DNA of 64,000 bases from Benincasa hispida (GCF_009727055.1 NC_052349.1:36175109-36239108); one strand, 5' to 3'. Counted from the stretch's first letter, positions 45,540-58,533 are shown. The notes: generated from the letters alone by a model not told the origin. Numbers and translations: made by a program.

Positions 45540-46230
45540 CTATTGCTCCTTCACTAGTGCTTTAAAGTCTTGCAAAAAATCAAAATAAGTAGAACTAGAT
45601 AATACTCTAAGATTAACTTCATCTTGGTGATAACAAGCTCTCTTGTGTATAGACTCAAAGATAAGTGATTTTGAGGAGATAATTTCATCATTGTGTACTC
45701 TCAAAATCGGACTCACTCCCTTGATCTCTCCTTCATTTTCAATACTTTGAACACTACTATCAGATTTTTCTTGCACATTCTCTTCTACTAGTGTCTCTGC
45801 CTCCTTAGTCTCTTTCTCTAATTTTGATTGAGAATTGTTTATCTTTTTACTCTTAATGACTCTTCTTCTTCCTCGCCAGAAATCTCTCTATCTAATTCTT
45901 CTTCTTGTGCTCTCGAAAAAATTGCATCTTCTTCTTCTTTGAGTGGTTGATTATGTTCTAGTTTGCATGTCTGTTTCCTTGAGACTTGACACATCAAACT
46001 CCATTCTAATTGGATTACTTCCGTAACATATTTTCTTATAGAATTGCGTAGTTTTGCGAAACCTTCTGGTATAGCCTCTCTAAGTTTTGCATCTCTACCT
46101 CGAGTTTCAACACGCCTTCTTCTTTGATAGAGCATGGTTGCACAATAAAACAAGCAAACGAAAAGTGTACTTCACAATTCACTCCCTCACATGCTTCACT
46201 CGATAGGACGAAGTTCACTCATATTTTCAC
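45540..46230 (-). pseudogene. Decayed coding sequence, probably retroelement
   Basis: Three overlapping minus-strand frames of 60-104 codons occur in a row, with a Glu/Arg-rich part (EEEEESLRVKR) and a leader EGVNCEVHFSFACFIVQP. No domain is recognised. The position next to an LTR fragment and the frame changes suggest a degenerate gag-like or spacer region. That is inference only. Confidence 0.3.
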
Positions 46231-46683
46231 TCTTTAACATAGGCACTCTCTCTCGAAGATGAATTCTCTCAATAGGATTGTGAACCAAGATTTTGCAATC
46301 AAGATCAGCAAGTCAGAAACAAACTAAGCAAAAATGATTGTAAAGTGTCAAACTCAAGGTAAAAAACCAGTAAAATTCCACAAAAATGAAAAACTAAAAA
46401 TTAAGAACCTAATATTCAAGATTCAACAAACTAGACAATGAAGCAACGAAAACAAGATATTAAGAATCAAGAATTTAAAAATTCAAGATTCAAAGAGTTA
46501 TCCAAGATGAACAAAAAAAAAAAAAAAATTACAAACAACTAGACAAATCAATGATTAAAAAAGAGAGAGATTAGGAATAAAAACTAAAGACCTAATTTTA
46601 CCAAAACTCCAATTTAATAATTAAATGCATTCGGCAGCTTAAAACTTATGAAAATTGAGCTGCTTAGTTGACGTGTTGGCTTC

Positions 46684-46826
46684 ACGTACTTGCTTCTTTC
46701 TTTCCCTTTATTTGTTTCTTCCATTTTTGCATTCAGCATGGATTTAAACGTCTTGACGTACTTGCTTCTTTTTTCCCTTTATTTGTTTCTTCCATTTTTG
46801 CATTCAGCAGGATTTAAACGTTTTCA
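46684..46826. repeat. Tandem duplication, period 72 bp
   Basis: Copies begin ACGTACTTGCTTCTTT at 46684 and 46756. They share 'ccctttatttgtttcttcc' and 'tttttgcattcagca' and differ by a few single-base changes and indels. There is no coding meaning. Confidence 0.9.
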
Positions 46827-46934
46827 CGTTTTGAAGACGGCTCCAATTCATATTTTTCTTCAATTTCAGATACACAGCATCCAGAAAGCCCCATCCTTCG
46901 GTATCGTAATTAAAGTGTGAAGCAGGGATTTGAA

Positions 46935-47130
46935 TCTCAAATCTCGAGTCCATAGTATTGCTATGGTCTTGTTGGCAAATTTTTTTTTACAGAAGTATTG
47001 TAATTAAAGTGTGAAGTGAGAGAATCGAACTTCAAACCACGAGATTGATAATATAAACACTATGTCAATTGAGCTAGACTGAGGTCGAAAGTACAAACAC
47101 TATGTCAGTTGAGCTATGCTCTTGTTGTTT
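46935..47130 (-). mobile_element. Tandem tRNA-derived SINE-like heads
   Basis: On the minus strand there are two A-box-like stretches TAGCTCAA(C/T)TGACATAGTG (at 47117-47099 and 47076-47059). A B-box-like AAGTTCGATTCTC lies at 47032-47018, and a further B-box-like stretch GATTCAAATCCCTG near 46925-46938. The A boxes closely resemble the SINE head at 21565. The repetition suggests adjacent or nested truncated insertions of one family. Confidence 0.5.
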
Positions 47131-50100
47131 TTTCTTTTTTAATTTTTTCAACTCAAATTTCAGCAATCAATTAAAACTATAATTTTGAGAATTCTTTTTT
47201 TAAATCCAAATTTTTTTTGTAAGCAACTTCTTTTAAAGGTTTGAACATTCCACAGACAAGATGATCATACTACAAGATCATCAGACTTACCTAAATACTC
47301 AAGCATACAATCCTAGATCAAGAATTACAAAATTGGTGATGAATCTTCATTACCAACACAGTAAAATTATCATTTCAAATTCTAGATCCAAAAGTTGTTT
47401 TGTACAACCTAATGGTCATGCCTTATATAGCCTTCCAAAACCTAATGTGTGCCATTAATAAAACGAAAAAATTACCCTTATTTAACATGTTTAAAAATGA
47501 TAAAATTGGAAACAATAAAACAGATTTAATTTAATAAAGAAAATATTGATAATAACTTGGAGCTAGGCGGTTCATATCATGACTATTCCCAAATTGATAA
47601 ATCTAAGTTTAGAACATTGGAAAACAATTTTAAAAGAGGTTGAGATATGTTTGAATGGGCTACAAAAATTTGATAGTATTCCTAAAGTGTGAATACAACC
47701 TATATGTCCTACTGAATAATAATAAGTCTTAACATATATGACAAAGACATAATTCAATCACACAACAACTTTCTAGTAGAATTATCATAACTGATTTTGT
47801 AAAGTCAAAAGATAATATAATGGATCTAGTTATGAAAGGTCTAACAAGACATTTGGTTCAAAGTTCACCAAAGGATAATGGGATGATAGCCTATATTTTA
47901 AAAAGTTAATCGCAATCCAACCTAGTTGATTGGAGATCCCAAGATCTAGGTTCAACAGGCAAACCAATCTTTGGATAACTTAATAAGCACTACTTTGAAA
48001 TTTTCTCTTATCCATTCTAACGATGATGAGACAGTATAAAGTGTGGTTTTAGGGTAAGCACTATGCTTTTAATGGTTTCTATAAGTATTTCAATAATTAT
48101 TTATAAGAGCATATATGATGTTTTTTATAGGAATCACCTATGTGAGTGTAAATGACTGCTTCTATGAGAAATTTTAAGGCGAATTCTCTAAAATATTCAT
48201 GAGATCAAGTGATGTTCAAGGTCAAAATGAATACAATTATAAGAAATTAACTTTGTTAGAATGAGAAACTATGTGGCTTCTATTAGCTTAGTTTACTCTA
48301 AAACGTTAATAATTCAAGGTATCGAGTCCTCTAATTAACCATGTAAACTCGATTGATTTTCACTAGGAAAAGTTCATGGTTTTATTGCTTACCTATTATA
48401 GGTTCTTCATTAGGAAAATATCGAATGCCGTTTTTTTCTTCTTTTATCCCTAAATTGTCGACTTACCGTTTATGGAAGGATTGTTGGAATAAATAGTATG
48501 TGACTCTTCGTTGAGGGTCAAATCCTTTCAATTCCATGAGTTGCATTCTTTCATGGACGGATGCATATCTTCGTAAATAACTAACTCGAAGAATGAACAC
48601 AACTATTCAAATAGTAACGAATTAATCAATAAATATGTGTTTTCTTCAAATTGGATTTTTCACTTTTTCTTCAAATTGTTTTTTCTTTTTCATTTTTTTC
48701 TATCAACATTTTTCTCTTATAACATTTTCCATTTCAAAATTCGTTGAAGTTTGTTATACTCCACAAAGTAGAATTCGTTAATCTTGTAGACGTGGTGCTA
48801 CTTTTATATAACAAATGTAATTTGTTATGTCTTCGAAAACAATTAGTCATAAAACTCAGATACTAAAATAAGTAAAATTGTCTTAAGAAGGTAACTTGAA
48901 GTCATTTAGCTCCGAGTTTTTCATATATAAGATTATTAATTTACGGATATTTTAAGTAATATTATTCATATACCGTAGTAACAGATGCATCCACTACCAT
49001 TACAAAAACAAAACAAAATCTTCTTAGTCCATTTTCTATGAAACAAAGCAAAGCCTTTTCCGCTCACCTTCCATCCCGTGTTTCTAATCTTCGAATAAAA
49101 TGAGATAAAAACATAAATCGTGTTTTATCGAAGTATTATAATCGAGACAAAATGATTGGCCTGTTCGGGAAAAAAAATTGAAGTTACGTGAAAGTAAAAG
49201 TTTCATAATTTTGTCTTGGAACATATATTAAATGATTCTAAAGTCAAAGGTAATTATGGATTAAAGTTGTGAATTAAGAAAATCTTTTTATTGTGGACTT
49301 CAAAGTAAGAGGACATCAAGTCTTTTAATTTGGAACCTTGCTAAACAAATTTAATTTTGTATCATAAAATCCGTATCCATGCATATATTTGGCTGATGCC
49401 AATGGTTTCTCAAGTACCATTTTTTTTTATGAATATTTCATAATGAACCATAATTTGATGTAGCTACAGAATATAAGTCATAGATATCAATCATCGATCA
49501 CTTTTTTGAAAAAGATAAAAATATGATTTCAAATAAACTCATTTCTACATCGTTCTTACAAGTGACACAATATTTATGGTTTACTTTGGATATAAACTTC
49601 ATGATTTTACCCTTTTTTTTTTTTTTTTTTTTTTTTCTGAAATGCAAACAAAGATGTCAGTGAATGTTGGCGATTGTTCACATTCCTAGCAATACCAATT
49701 TTCACATAATGTCACATTTAATTTTTATTTGTCTAATTGGATAACGAAGTTTATGTGAGTTAAAGTAAATCATGTTTATGAAAGAAACTTCAACTAAAAT
49801 AAAAAGGAAAAAAAAAAAACAAAATATCATCCAAAAATCATGTTTCAACTAAATTAAATAAGTCAATATATACCCTCCAAATTTTAATTACTGAAGATTG
49901 TGATCAAATAGAGTAAGATCGCAAATAAAATAGATAGAGAATAATAATGAGTTATAAAATTTCTTTCTTATAGAAAAATAACAAGTTCTTTAATAAGAAG
50001 AAACTCTCTCAATTTTCTTGCACTTTGCTCACTTGTTGAAGATTTTAGATGGTTTAGTAAATATGGGTTCCCACCCATTTATAATCCAAAGAAACTCAGC

Positions 50101-50930
50101 AAATCTAATGACTCTAAATTTACCTTGATCAATGTGAAGGATCTAAGGGTCACAAATTGACCTTCGACAATGTGGAAGATTTAATGGCCACAAATTGATC
50201 TTGATCAAAGTATAAGATCCAATCATCCAAAATTATCTTCCAAGAAACTTCTTGAATAATAAGAAATCTTATGAAGATTCTTTAAGATTTTAACTTAGAA
50301 ATATTTTAATTCAATTAACGAATAAACTAGAACTTTTGACTTCTTCCCTATTTAATTTTTTTTTTTTTTTACTAATTTAGGCATCATAACCATTTTTCTT
50401 TGTAGTACTGATCATTTCTTCTCCGAATTACAAATTTACTGTTGTTGTCACATGAAGAGTCATGTGCATTTCCTTTTGGCCAAAATTTGGCATCAACATA
50501 TATTGTCTTGAAATTTCGAGAGTATAATTATTGTTGTAAATCTAGTCATATTGTGCACTTGAATAGTGATTTTTCAAACAAAAAAATATAAATTAGAAAT
50601 TATGGAGTAAGAAAAGGAAAATTATTTCAAATGGTAAAATTGTTGGAAATATTTACAATATATAGTAAAATTTTAGAACAATCAATGATAGACGTTGATA
50701 GATACTGATAGACTTCCACCGGTGTCTATTAGTAACATTGATAGTTTTAAAATTTTATTATATATTATAAATATTTTAGTTTTTTTTATATATGTAAAAA
50801 CCACCTAAAAAAAAGGGTGAGTTTAGAAAAGCCCACGTGAAAATGGCAAAGACAAAGACCACGTGAAAATGGCAAAAATTAAAGAAGCTAAAAGGAAGCA
50901 TCTTTTGTTTTTTCCTCTTTTTTTCTTTTT

Positions 50931-50964
<34 letters not shown>

Positions 50965-51109
50965 CTACTTCCATTGTTATATATTGAGATTTGATGGCGG
51001 AGAAGGAAAAAGGAGAATTCTTTCACGTGCAATTTTTCATTTTTTTTCCTGTCCTTTTTTCTTTTAAAAATGTAAATTGTATTTTTTTTTCCTTTGATTT
51101 TCACCTTCC
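47131..51109. other. Gene-free AT-rich intergenic DNA
   Basis: I see no supported gene. Long T runs occur at 49613-49636, 50357-50370 and 50933-50960. A short GATAG palindrome cluster, including 'gttgatagatactgatagac', is at about 50690-50755. The remainder has no structure I can name. Confidence 0.5.
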
Positions 51110-51124
51110 NNNNNNNNNNNNNNN
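51110..51124. other. Assembly gap of 15 N
   Basis: Fifteen undetermined bases lie in a T-rich stretch that follows a long T run ending near 50960. The true gap size may differ from the number of Ns. Confidence 1.
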
Positions 51125-51184
51125 TCTTTATTTTATTTTATTATTATTATTTTATTTTTTTTTGTTGAAAGTTGGTAGTCTTTA

Positions 51185-51805
51185 GCTCTATTAAGAATGT
51201 TTGGACACTGAATTAATTATTTTAATTTGTGATTATTATAATTTATGAGTTATAATAATTTAGAAAATGTTTGGAGCAAAGAGTTATTTATTATAGTCTT
51301 AGGTTATTATAATTAGATTATAATAATTTGTATTTGATGTATAAATTATTTTAGTTTGAATTATAACAGTCTGTGTTTGGGGTGTAAACTATTTTAATTT
51401 GAGAATAAAATAGTAAATATTTTAGCAAAAAATAAAAAAAAATGATAAATATAAAATAGTAAAAACTATAGCAAATAGTAAGTATTGACCGTAACTAATT
51501 GGATGATATAAAATAGTATTTATGTAGCAAGAGGTGGTTATTATATAGCCTTAGGATAGTCCTTGCCTCAAACGTCCCCAAAACACCATTTGCTAAAGTA
51601 TTTAGTATTTGCTACAATTTTTACTATTTTACCTTCATCGTTTTTTTATTCTCTGCTACAGTGTTTACTATTTTCTCCTCAAACTAAAATAATTTACATC
51701 TCAAACGCATTATATAACCCTAACTAAAACAATCTATACCCTAAACACAAACTATTATAACTTAACTATAATAACCAATTCGTTACCCCAAACACCCCCT
51801 TGTAG
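51185..51805. mobile_element. Foldback MITE-like element of about 620 bp
   Basis: The left half reads 'tttgg...gaattaattatt', 'ttataataattt' and 'gtgtttggggtgtaaacta'. The right half contains the reverse-complement series 'accctaaacacaaactatta', 'aactataataaccaattcg' and 'ccccaaacacccc'. Both halves are AT-rich and non-coding. Similar sequence recurs near 51810-51930, 56930-57140 and 60520-60690, so it is a dispersed family. Confidence 0.65.
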
Positions 51806-52936
51806 GTTATAATAGTTTGTGTTTAGGTTACAAACTATTTTAATATGAGTAGAAAATGATATTACGTAATGTAACAAAGAGGGAATAGTACTGCAATTAA
51901 TTATAGTTTATAATAGTTAGAAACGATTATTATAATTGGAGCTCGAAACATAACGTGTTCCACCCATTGCCATAAATGAAAGGCCCAAATACTCAATCTT
52001 AGTTTAATTAGAAGGCACAAATAAGTTTGATAAGAAGATTAAAAAGAAAATCTATAGGTGTTATGTAGCGTATCAAAGAGTGAATGGTTATCCATTTGTA
52101 GATATATAGTTAATAAAAATAGATGAATGTAAAAGTTTTAATAGGTAAGTCTCTCTTGTTAACACGTGAACAAGAGTTAATAACGAAAAAATGGTAAAGT
52201 TAGCATTAAGTTGGGTATACAACAACTTTTAATTATGGTATTAATTGTGGATTGCAATAAATCCATAAGACAATTTAGACTATATACATATTATATATAT
52301 TAGAGAAATTAAAGTATACATATTTTGGATAAATTTAATTGTCAAAATACAAACTTAATTAATAATGTAATTATAGGCATTGGCTCCACAACATGGCCAT
52401 TTAATTAGCCTGAATGCAAGCTAATTAATGATGGGGCAATTCATGTGCAATAGCTAATTTTGTAGTACCAAAATGAAAAGTCGGTTGAATATTTTATTAA
52501 CTAATAATTAATCAGGTGAAATATGATAATTTATTTTTCTAAAAATTATTATGTGATCAACATGTTAATTATAAAAATAGCTTCTTCGTACATTTTTCTT
52601 CTCTAACGAAAAATTAAAAATTTTAAAATTAGTTGAATTTTCCTTTTGAAACATTCTCTGTGTTTGTGTACTTTATTTAAGAAATAATTAGAATCCTAAG
52701 CAAGTTGTATGTAGTTCTCATTTGTCAGTATTAATTAGTCGACAGTATTTATTATTATTTTTTTTTTTTTAAAAAAAACAAGTTTCTTTCTGACAACTAT
52801 GTTAAAAATATATATAATTACAAGTCGAGTCTCTATATTCAACTTTTATTTTAGCTTGATGTCCATTTTTTAAATATTCTGTTATTATCCTTGTGTTTGG
52901 ATTAAAGTTTACCATTAAAATTAAAGGGTGACAATC

Positions 52937-53250
52937 AAAGGTTTCATAATTGTTACATATATGTATTATTTAAGTTGTAAATCAGCAAAACCTTAGGTTA
53001 ATTTAGTTATTTCTTATGATTCATTCTTTGTATATTTATTTTTGTGTAATTTTCATTGTAAATTCATTCAAATTGCATCAATAGAATATCATGGTATTGG
53101 AGTTGAATATGATATTTTATTGATATTATCTGAATGAATTTACAATGAAAATTACATAAATAAATATATAAAGAATGAACCATATAAGACATCTAAATTA
53201 GCCTAAGATTTTGCTAATTTAAGACTCAAATTATACATATAGGGTAACAA
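52937..53250. mobile_element. Foldback element with arms of about 115-130 bp
   Basis: The left arm contains 'aattttcattgtaaattcat' and the right arm 'atgaatttacaatgaaaatt'. Matching continues outward through 'cattctttgtatatttatt'/'aaatatataaagaatg' and 'taggttaattta'/'taaattagccta'. A loop of about 65 bp lies in the middle and is itself partly palindromic. No coding region is present. Confidence 0.8.
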
Positions 53251-53310
53251 TAATAGTTAAAAGAACATAAACTTAGGTAACTGTTTCAAGCATCCAACTA
53301 TGTTTATAAG

Positions 53311-54060
53311 ATTTTTTTTTTTTTTTCAAATGTACTGAATTGTAATAGAGAGAATGGAATCTCACTTCAATCAACAAACACACAACAAAATATAAAATAA
53401 AACACGAGAATAAAGATATGCAACAAAACACACAAAATAAAAAGCACCCACAAATCAATGAAAAAAGATCCTAAAGAGAAGAGCCTACTTGAATCATCTC
53501 AATAGACGTTCCAAGCCACTTAAAACAACCAAAGGAAAATCTCAACCCGCACAACCTGACTGACTACTTAGGGAAGACACAAGGTAGCTTCATGTTACAC
53601 TCTCTCCAAATATTATAAATATCATCACACCAAACAACTCTTCATATGTTATGTCATAACTGATTGTCCTCACTAAAATGAAAATTTTAGTTAAACTCAG
53701 TATCCCAATGAGAGATCTTATGGGAACGCTCTCATCACAAGAGCATATATCTACACAAATAGTATGACTAAAAAGACACCAAAGAGTACATTATCTCAAG
53801 ACTCAACTCCATCTCTGTGAAAATATAGACATTAGGTATTATCAGAACACCAATAATAAGATCACACATTTATAACCGATCGATTTGGGGCAGGGAGATA
53901 GGCAATAAAAGAGTATCTAGGGATATTACATCTAAATCGGAGGAGGTTAACTAGCCCAAAGCACCACATGATGTCTAGACATAAGGACTCCAGGCATTGA
54001 CAACTGAAAATACTCCATAACACAAGGGAGGAAGACCATATAATCCTCCCTCTCAACTAG
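53311..54060 (-). mobile_element. Probable retroposed fragment with A tail
   Basis: On the minus strand the segment ends with an A tract (a T run at about 53311-53326 on the plus strand) directly after 'caattcagtacatttg'. A minus-strand frame of about 64 codons at 54056-53862 shows no recognisable domain. The tail suggests LINE-mediated insertion, either a LINE end or a processed transcript. The parent is unknown. Confidence 0.35.
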
Positions 54061-56450
54061 TTCATTTACAATCGATTTAGCTTGTTTCAAAAAATTAACC
54101 AATCCTCCACAGTTAGAAGGCCAAGTCCATACCTAAATCTCTAACAAATAATTGTATCGATTAAAACCATAAACTTTTATAAGCATATAAAATTAATACC
54201 TCGACCAAGATTTCATTTTAAAATTATTAACGCATAATTTTCACACATATTAAGACTTCTTTAAATATAAAAACTAAAGTAATAAAATTTGAGAGAAATA
54301 TTGGGATAAGAAAAATAGTAGTGAACTTTTTATTAATATGAGTGATTTTTTTTTTTTTTTTGCCTTCCTCTCTATTGAAGAAGAATTACGTGATAATTTT
54401 TTTTCTACTTTTGTTAAGTTTTTTAGGGAAAAATAATTTTAATTAAGTGATTTCGAGTAGATTTTTAATGGAATTAAGTAGAAAAAGTTATAAACCATTC
54501 CTAGAGAGTGTAGGTCAATTAATTTAGAAAATTTATGACATAAATTGATACAACTATTTGTTTAAAATTTTAATTGATACAACCTCAAAATTTAATGGAT
54601 ATAAATATAAACTTTTCCTAATTTTTAATAGAAAGAATAGGACGTCCATGAAATGTTTTAAGTTATAAAAATTACGGATCAAATAAACCTAATCCTTTCA
54701 ATTATCAAATTCACAATTTTTAAGTTCGACAATAGAAATTTAAACTTTGATTTTTTAGTCGAAAACATATATTTTGTACCAGTTGAATTATGTTAATGTT
54801 GTGACAATATTGTTAGAACTTATCTCTTGATATTAAGTAATATTTTTGTTATTTGATTGCATTTAGTATAACAAATAAAAGTATGGAAGTTTGAACATCT
54901 AATATTATAACATAACAGATAACTGTTTAAGTTGTTTAATTAGTTTTTAATCTCAAGTGTATGACAGTAGGCCATACCATTGGTTTTAACAATGTCCCCC
55001 CTAATTTCTATTTTACCCCCAGAATTTGAGGCTTTATTTTTTTTATTTTTAATTTTTTAACAACCAAATTTGGGTTTATATTGTAGTAAAAAAAAAACCT
55101 TATTTTAACTCTCAATAAACTCATACCATATACTGCAGTCATATTATTATACTATTTATTCTATACGCACGTTTTTAGGCTAAATTAATAACACACATAT
55201 ATATATATATACTCTTGAGTTTCTAAAAAAAATAATAATAAAAATTAAATATTACCATTTATTTCAAAAATATTCTTCTACTCTTAAAAATTACAATATT
55301 ACTCCCCAACATATATATTTTTAAAATTACTTTTCGAATAAAAATTCTTGAAATTTCGAATTGTTACCGAAATTTAGAATTGTGTGGTGATAAAACGATG
55401 ATAAAGTGATCTAAATTTTCATTTTAAATCACTTTCACACCATTTCATGTCTTAATATATCCCTACCATTCTAAAAAATTTATACTCCAAGAATATTTTT
55501 TAAACGTTTTATGAAAGTTTAAGAGTATAGTATTGCAACTTTTGAAAGTTCAAAATTTTTTATTTAAATAAAATTTGAGATTAGTTGAATGTTTAGGATG
55601 TATATATATATATTAAATTGGGTAAGGTTTGATATATATATATATAAAAACTCTTTGGATAATCTCACCTGCCCCTAATGAGACAAGTTTTTGTGACATT
55701 AAAATTTGATTAAACTTATTAGATTTTATATAAACTCTATTGGATATATTTAATTAACTAATTAGGCATAGAAGACAAAAGCTTCCAAAAGAGCAGTGCT
55801 AATTATTTTGTTCCACTCACTAATGGAAAGGAAAAGAATTTTATTTATTTATTATTTGGGAGAGAACATTGTGGACCATAATATAATTTATTTATATATG
55901 TAGGAAAGTTAGGTTTGTATGCATGAGGGGAGGACCAAGGGGACAAGGAAAGTGAGATATCTTTTGGTAGCCCTTTTTCACTTTTATTTTTCTTTGCTTT
56001 TTGGACCACAAAATAAAATAAAATTGTATTTTCCCAATGGTGCTATATTAATATCTTCAGTGGGTCTCACATATATCCCATTACAATAGTATTGATTCAA
56101 TTATTTCTTTTATATGGGTTTGTTATTTGGACATTTTCTAATTAATTCTATGGCGTGACAACAATGTTTTCTCATTTATTTCCTGTTCTTCCTATTAAGT
56201 TAATAATGTATTACACCCACGAGTTAGTTCTACCCCAATAAACCCTACATTATATAATTTCACAATAACTTTCACATATACATAATAACCCTCATTATTC
56301 AAAAACAAACTCTCCCAACACCAACTAAATATACTCAAACATACTTTTTATAATACTCCATTTCATATCTTTCGAGTTCCAATTATAATAATTTATATTT
56401 TCAACTTGATGGTATTTTTAAGGTTAATAATTAGAGGCAAATATAAAAAT
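54061..56450. other. Gene-free AT-rich intergenic DNA
   Basis: No supported gene or clear repeat. Small TA microsatellites occur at about 55195-55210 and 55602-55645. Open frames are short. Confidence 0.5.
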
Positions 56451-56454
56451 AACA

Positions 56455-56915
56455 ATAAGACCTAAAGTATTTGCATATATGATACAAATTAAATTTTTTT
56501 GTAGATATAACAAATTTATATTTTGCTTTCGAAGTCTATCAGTGATAGACCATATCGCTAGTAAGAGTCTATTGATTATAGACCATATCATTGTTAGAAG
56601 TCTATCACCAATAGATTTTACTATATTTACAATTATTTAAAAATGTTGCTATACACTTAATTATTATCTCTAAATGTGATACTCAATGTAATTACCCTAT
56701 TAATTAAGTGTATAGTATCATTTTAAAATATTGCAAATATAACAAAATCTATTGGTGATAGACTCTATTGTTGATAGACTTTTATTAGTGATAGACTCCT
56801 ATTAGTAATATAATCTATCTCTGATAAACTTCGATAGCTGAATCTAAATTTTACTATATTTATAGATTTTTTTTTGTATTGTGCCATATCTGCTAATATT
56901 TTTTGTTTGATTGCT
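56455..56915. mobile_element. Foldback element with GATAG palindrome core
   Basis: The left part contains 'gatacaaatta', 'agatataacaaattt', 'cgaagtctatcagtgatag' and 'gattttactatatttac'. The right part carries their inverted counterparts ('gcaaatataacaaaatc', 'ctctgataaacttcgatag', 'ttttactatatttatag', 'gtattgtgccatatctgc'). Between them are several CTATC/GATAG palindromes like those of the array in 1041-2630. Confidence 0.65.
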
Positions 56916-57769
56916 ATATTTACAATCATCTATTTCAACTATTATAACATACAATTAACTACAATATTACTATTTCTACTTATCATCTCCGCATTCCCTC
57001 TTTGTCATCGTATTTACTATTTCTTACTCGGACTAAAATAGTATATACTTTAAACACAGACTATAAAATTCAAATTAAAATAGTATGCATCCAAAATATA
57101 GATTAATATAACTTACAAACTATTATAATCTATATATTATTAGCAAACTCAGTGTCCCAAAGATTCCAAAAGTGATATTCAATCATTCATCATAAAATAT
57201 CTTATTGATTATCATGTCATTTTTAAAACCAATCCATTCATTATGAATTATCACGTCAGTTTCAAAGTGATCTATTCATCATATGTGATTATGTGAAGGG
57301 CGAGAAAAGCACAGAATAGAAAAATGGAAGACATTCGTTAAGTTGAGCCTAATTAATGCTATTAGCTCAATGATCCTTAATGAATTGAGATGGGTTTTTG
57401 AGAAGTGGTCCAATCCAAGACTTCAAAGTGTCAAAAATGCAAGAACAAAAAACAAAAGGGCAAAAAGGCAAAATGGATACTGTCATTTGCATTTGCTATG
57501 TAGTAGTGTTTTGGGCTGTGGGAGGGATTGAGCTGGTGAAAGGTCAATGTCCAATCTGATCTTTTGACTCAGAAACAAGGCAGCTTTTGTTTTTCCCCTT
57601 TTGTGTTTGTTCTTTCATGGCGGAACCTAACATTGAATTGGCAGAAAAAACAGGTGGGAGATAAATTGACTTTTGCCTCCCCCTTTACCCTCCTATCGTT
57701 CTTCTAGATGATACGATATTAAATTGAAATGTTTTGAATTTGTTGTTTAGCACTTCGAAAGATCAAATA

Positions 57770-58060
57770 TGGAAGTCTCACGATTCGACAACGAGCCGAG
57801 GTCTAATAGCGGCATGCCTTGGCGGAGTTTGAAAGTGTTACCCCAAAACCTAAATTATTTACGTATTTGTCATCTTAAGATAAATTACGTTTATGAGCCT
57901 AAGGTTTAGAGAGTGTGTTATATAAACTCTCTAAATTTGAGAGGTGTCATTCATTCTGTAATCTGTAACATTCTCTAATGAAATTGTTTCTCCTCGCCTT
58001 GTGAACGTAGCTAACACGTTGTTAACGAATCGCGTAAATCTGTTACAATAAATTTATCTT
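57770..58060 (+). mobile_element. Solo-LTR-like fragment
   Basis: The text 'gtttatataaactctctaaat'-like region near 57918-57942 (TATATAAACTCTC) is followed by 'ctgtaatctgtaacattctc', 'taatgaaattgtttctcc' and 'acgtagctaacacgttgtta'. This order is typical of plant copia-type LTR promoter and R regions. No interior coding sequence is present. It is followed at about 58075-58130 by a TRIM-like 'ggtcaatcagtgatttaag' plus TGGTATCAAAG. Confidence 0.5.
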
Positions 58061-58452
58061 ACTTCATCATATTAAATTTTTAGGTCAATCAGTGATTTAA
58101 GATGGTATCAAAGTAGATTGGTTCATAAAAACAGGTAAAACTTAAGTTTTTGCCGATCAATGATTTAAGTCATTCATTATACTTTCTCCAATTTTTGACT
58201 GTTGAATTGCAAGAAAAAGAAGGCCAAAAAATCAAGGGCAGAGATGGTAGTTGCGTCATAACAAATTCAAACATAGCAGCACCAGCTGCTACGGCGGTGG
58301 GCAGTTGCCGTGGCTTTAGGTACACGCCACCGCATGTCCTTATTTTCTGTTTGGTTCAAAAATGCCTAAACAACCCTGAAACTAATTTTGTCTTCAACCT
58401 TCTTTTATCCTACATTTCATGGAAGCCTTGTTCATATTAATTGTATTGAAGA

Positions 58453-58533
58453 ATGGGCTATGAAATGGAAGGGATGGGTGGTTGTTTGCAAGTTGCAGCC
58501 AAAGTGTTTGATGAAATGCCTGAGAGAAGATGA
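58453..58533 (+). pseudogene. Possible pentatricopeptide repeat fragment
   Basis: A 26-codon frame ends LQVAAKVFDEMPERR before a stop. The segment A(A/R)KVFDEMPER is the signature end of PLS-type plant PPR repeats. No further PPR sequence is visible on either side, so at most this is a small relic. Chance similarity is possible because the match is short. Confidence 0.3.

Noticed and set aside
57617..57662. Short plus-strand frame starting MAEPNIELAEK
   Set aside because: It has only 15 codons before a stop, no flanking exon support and no known match.
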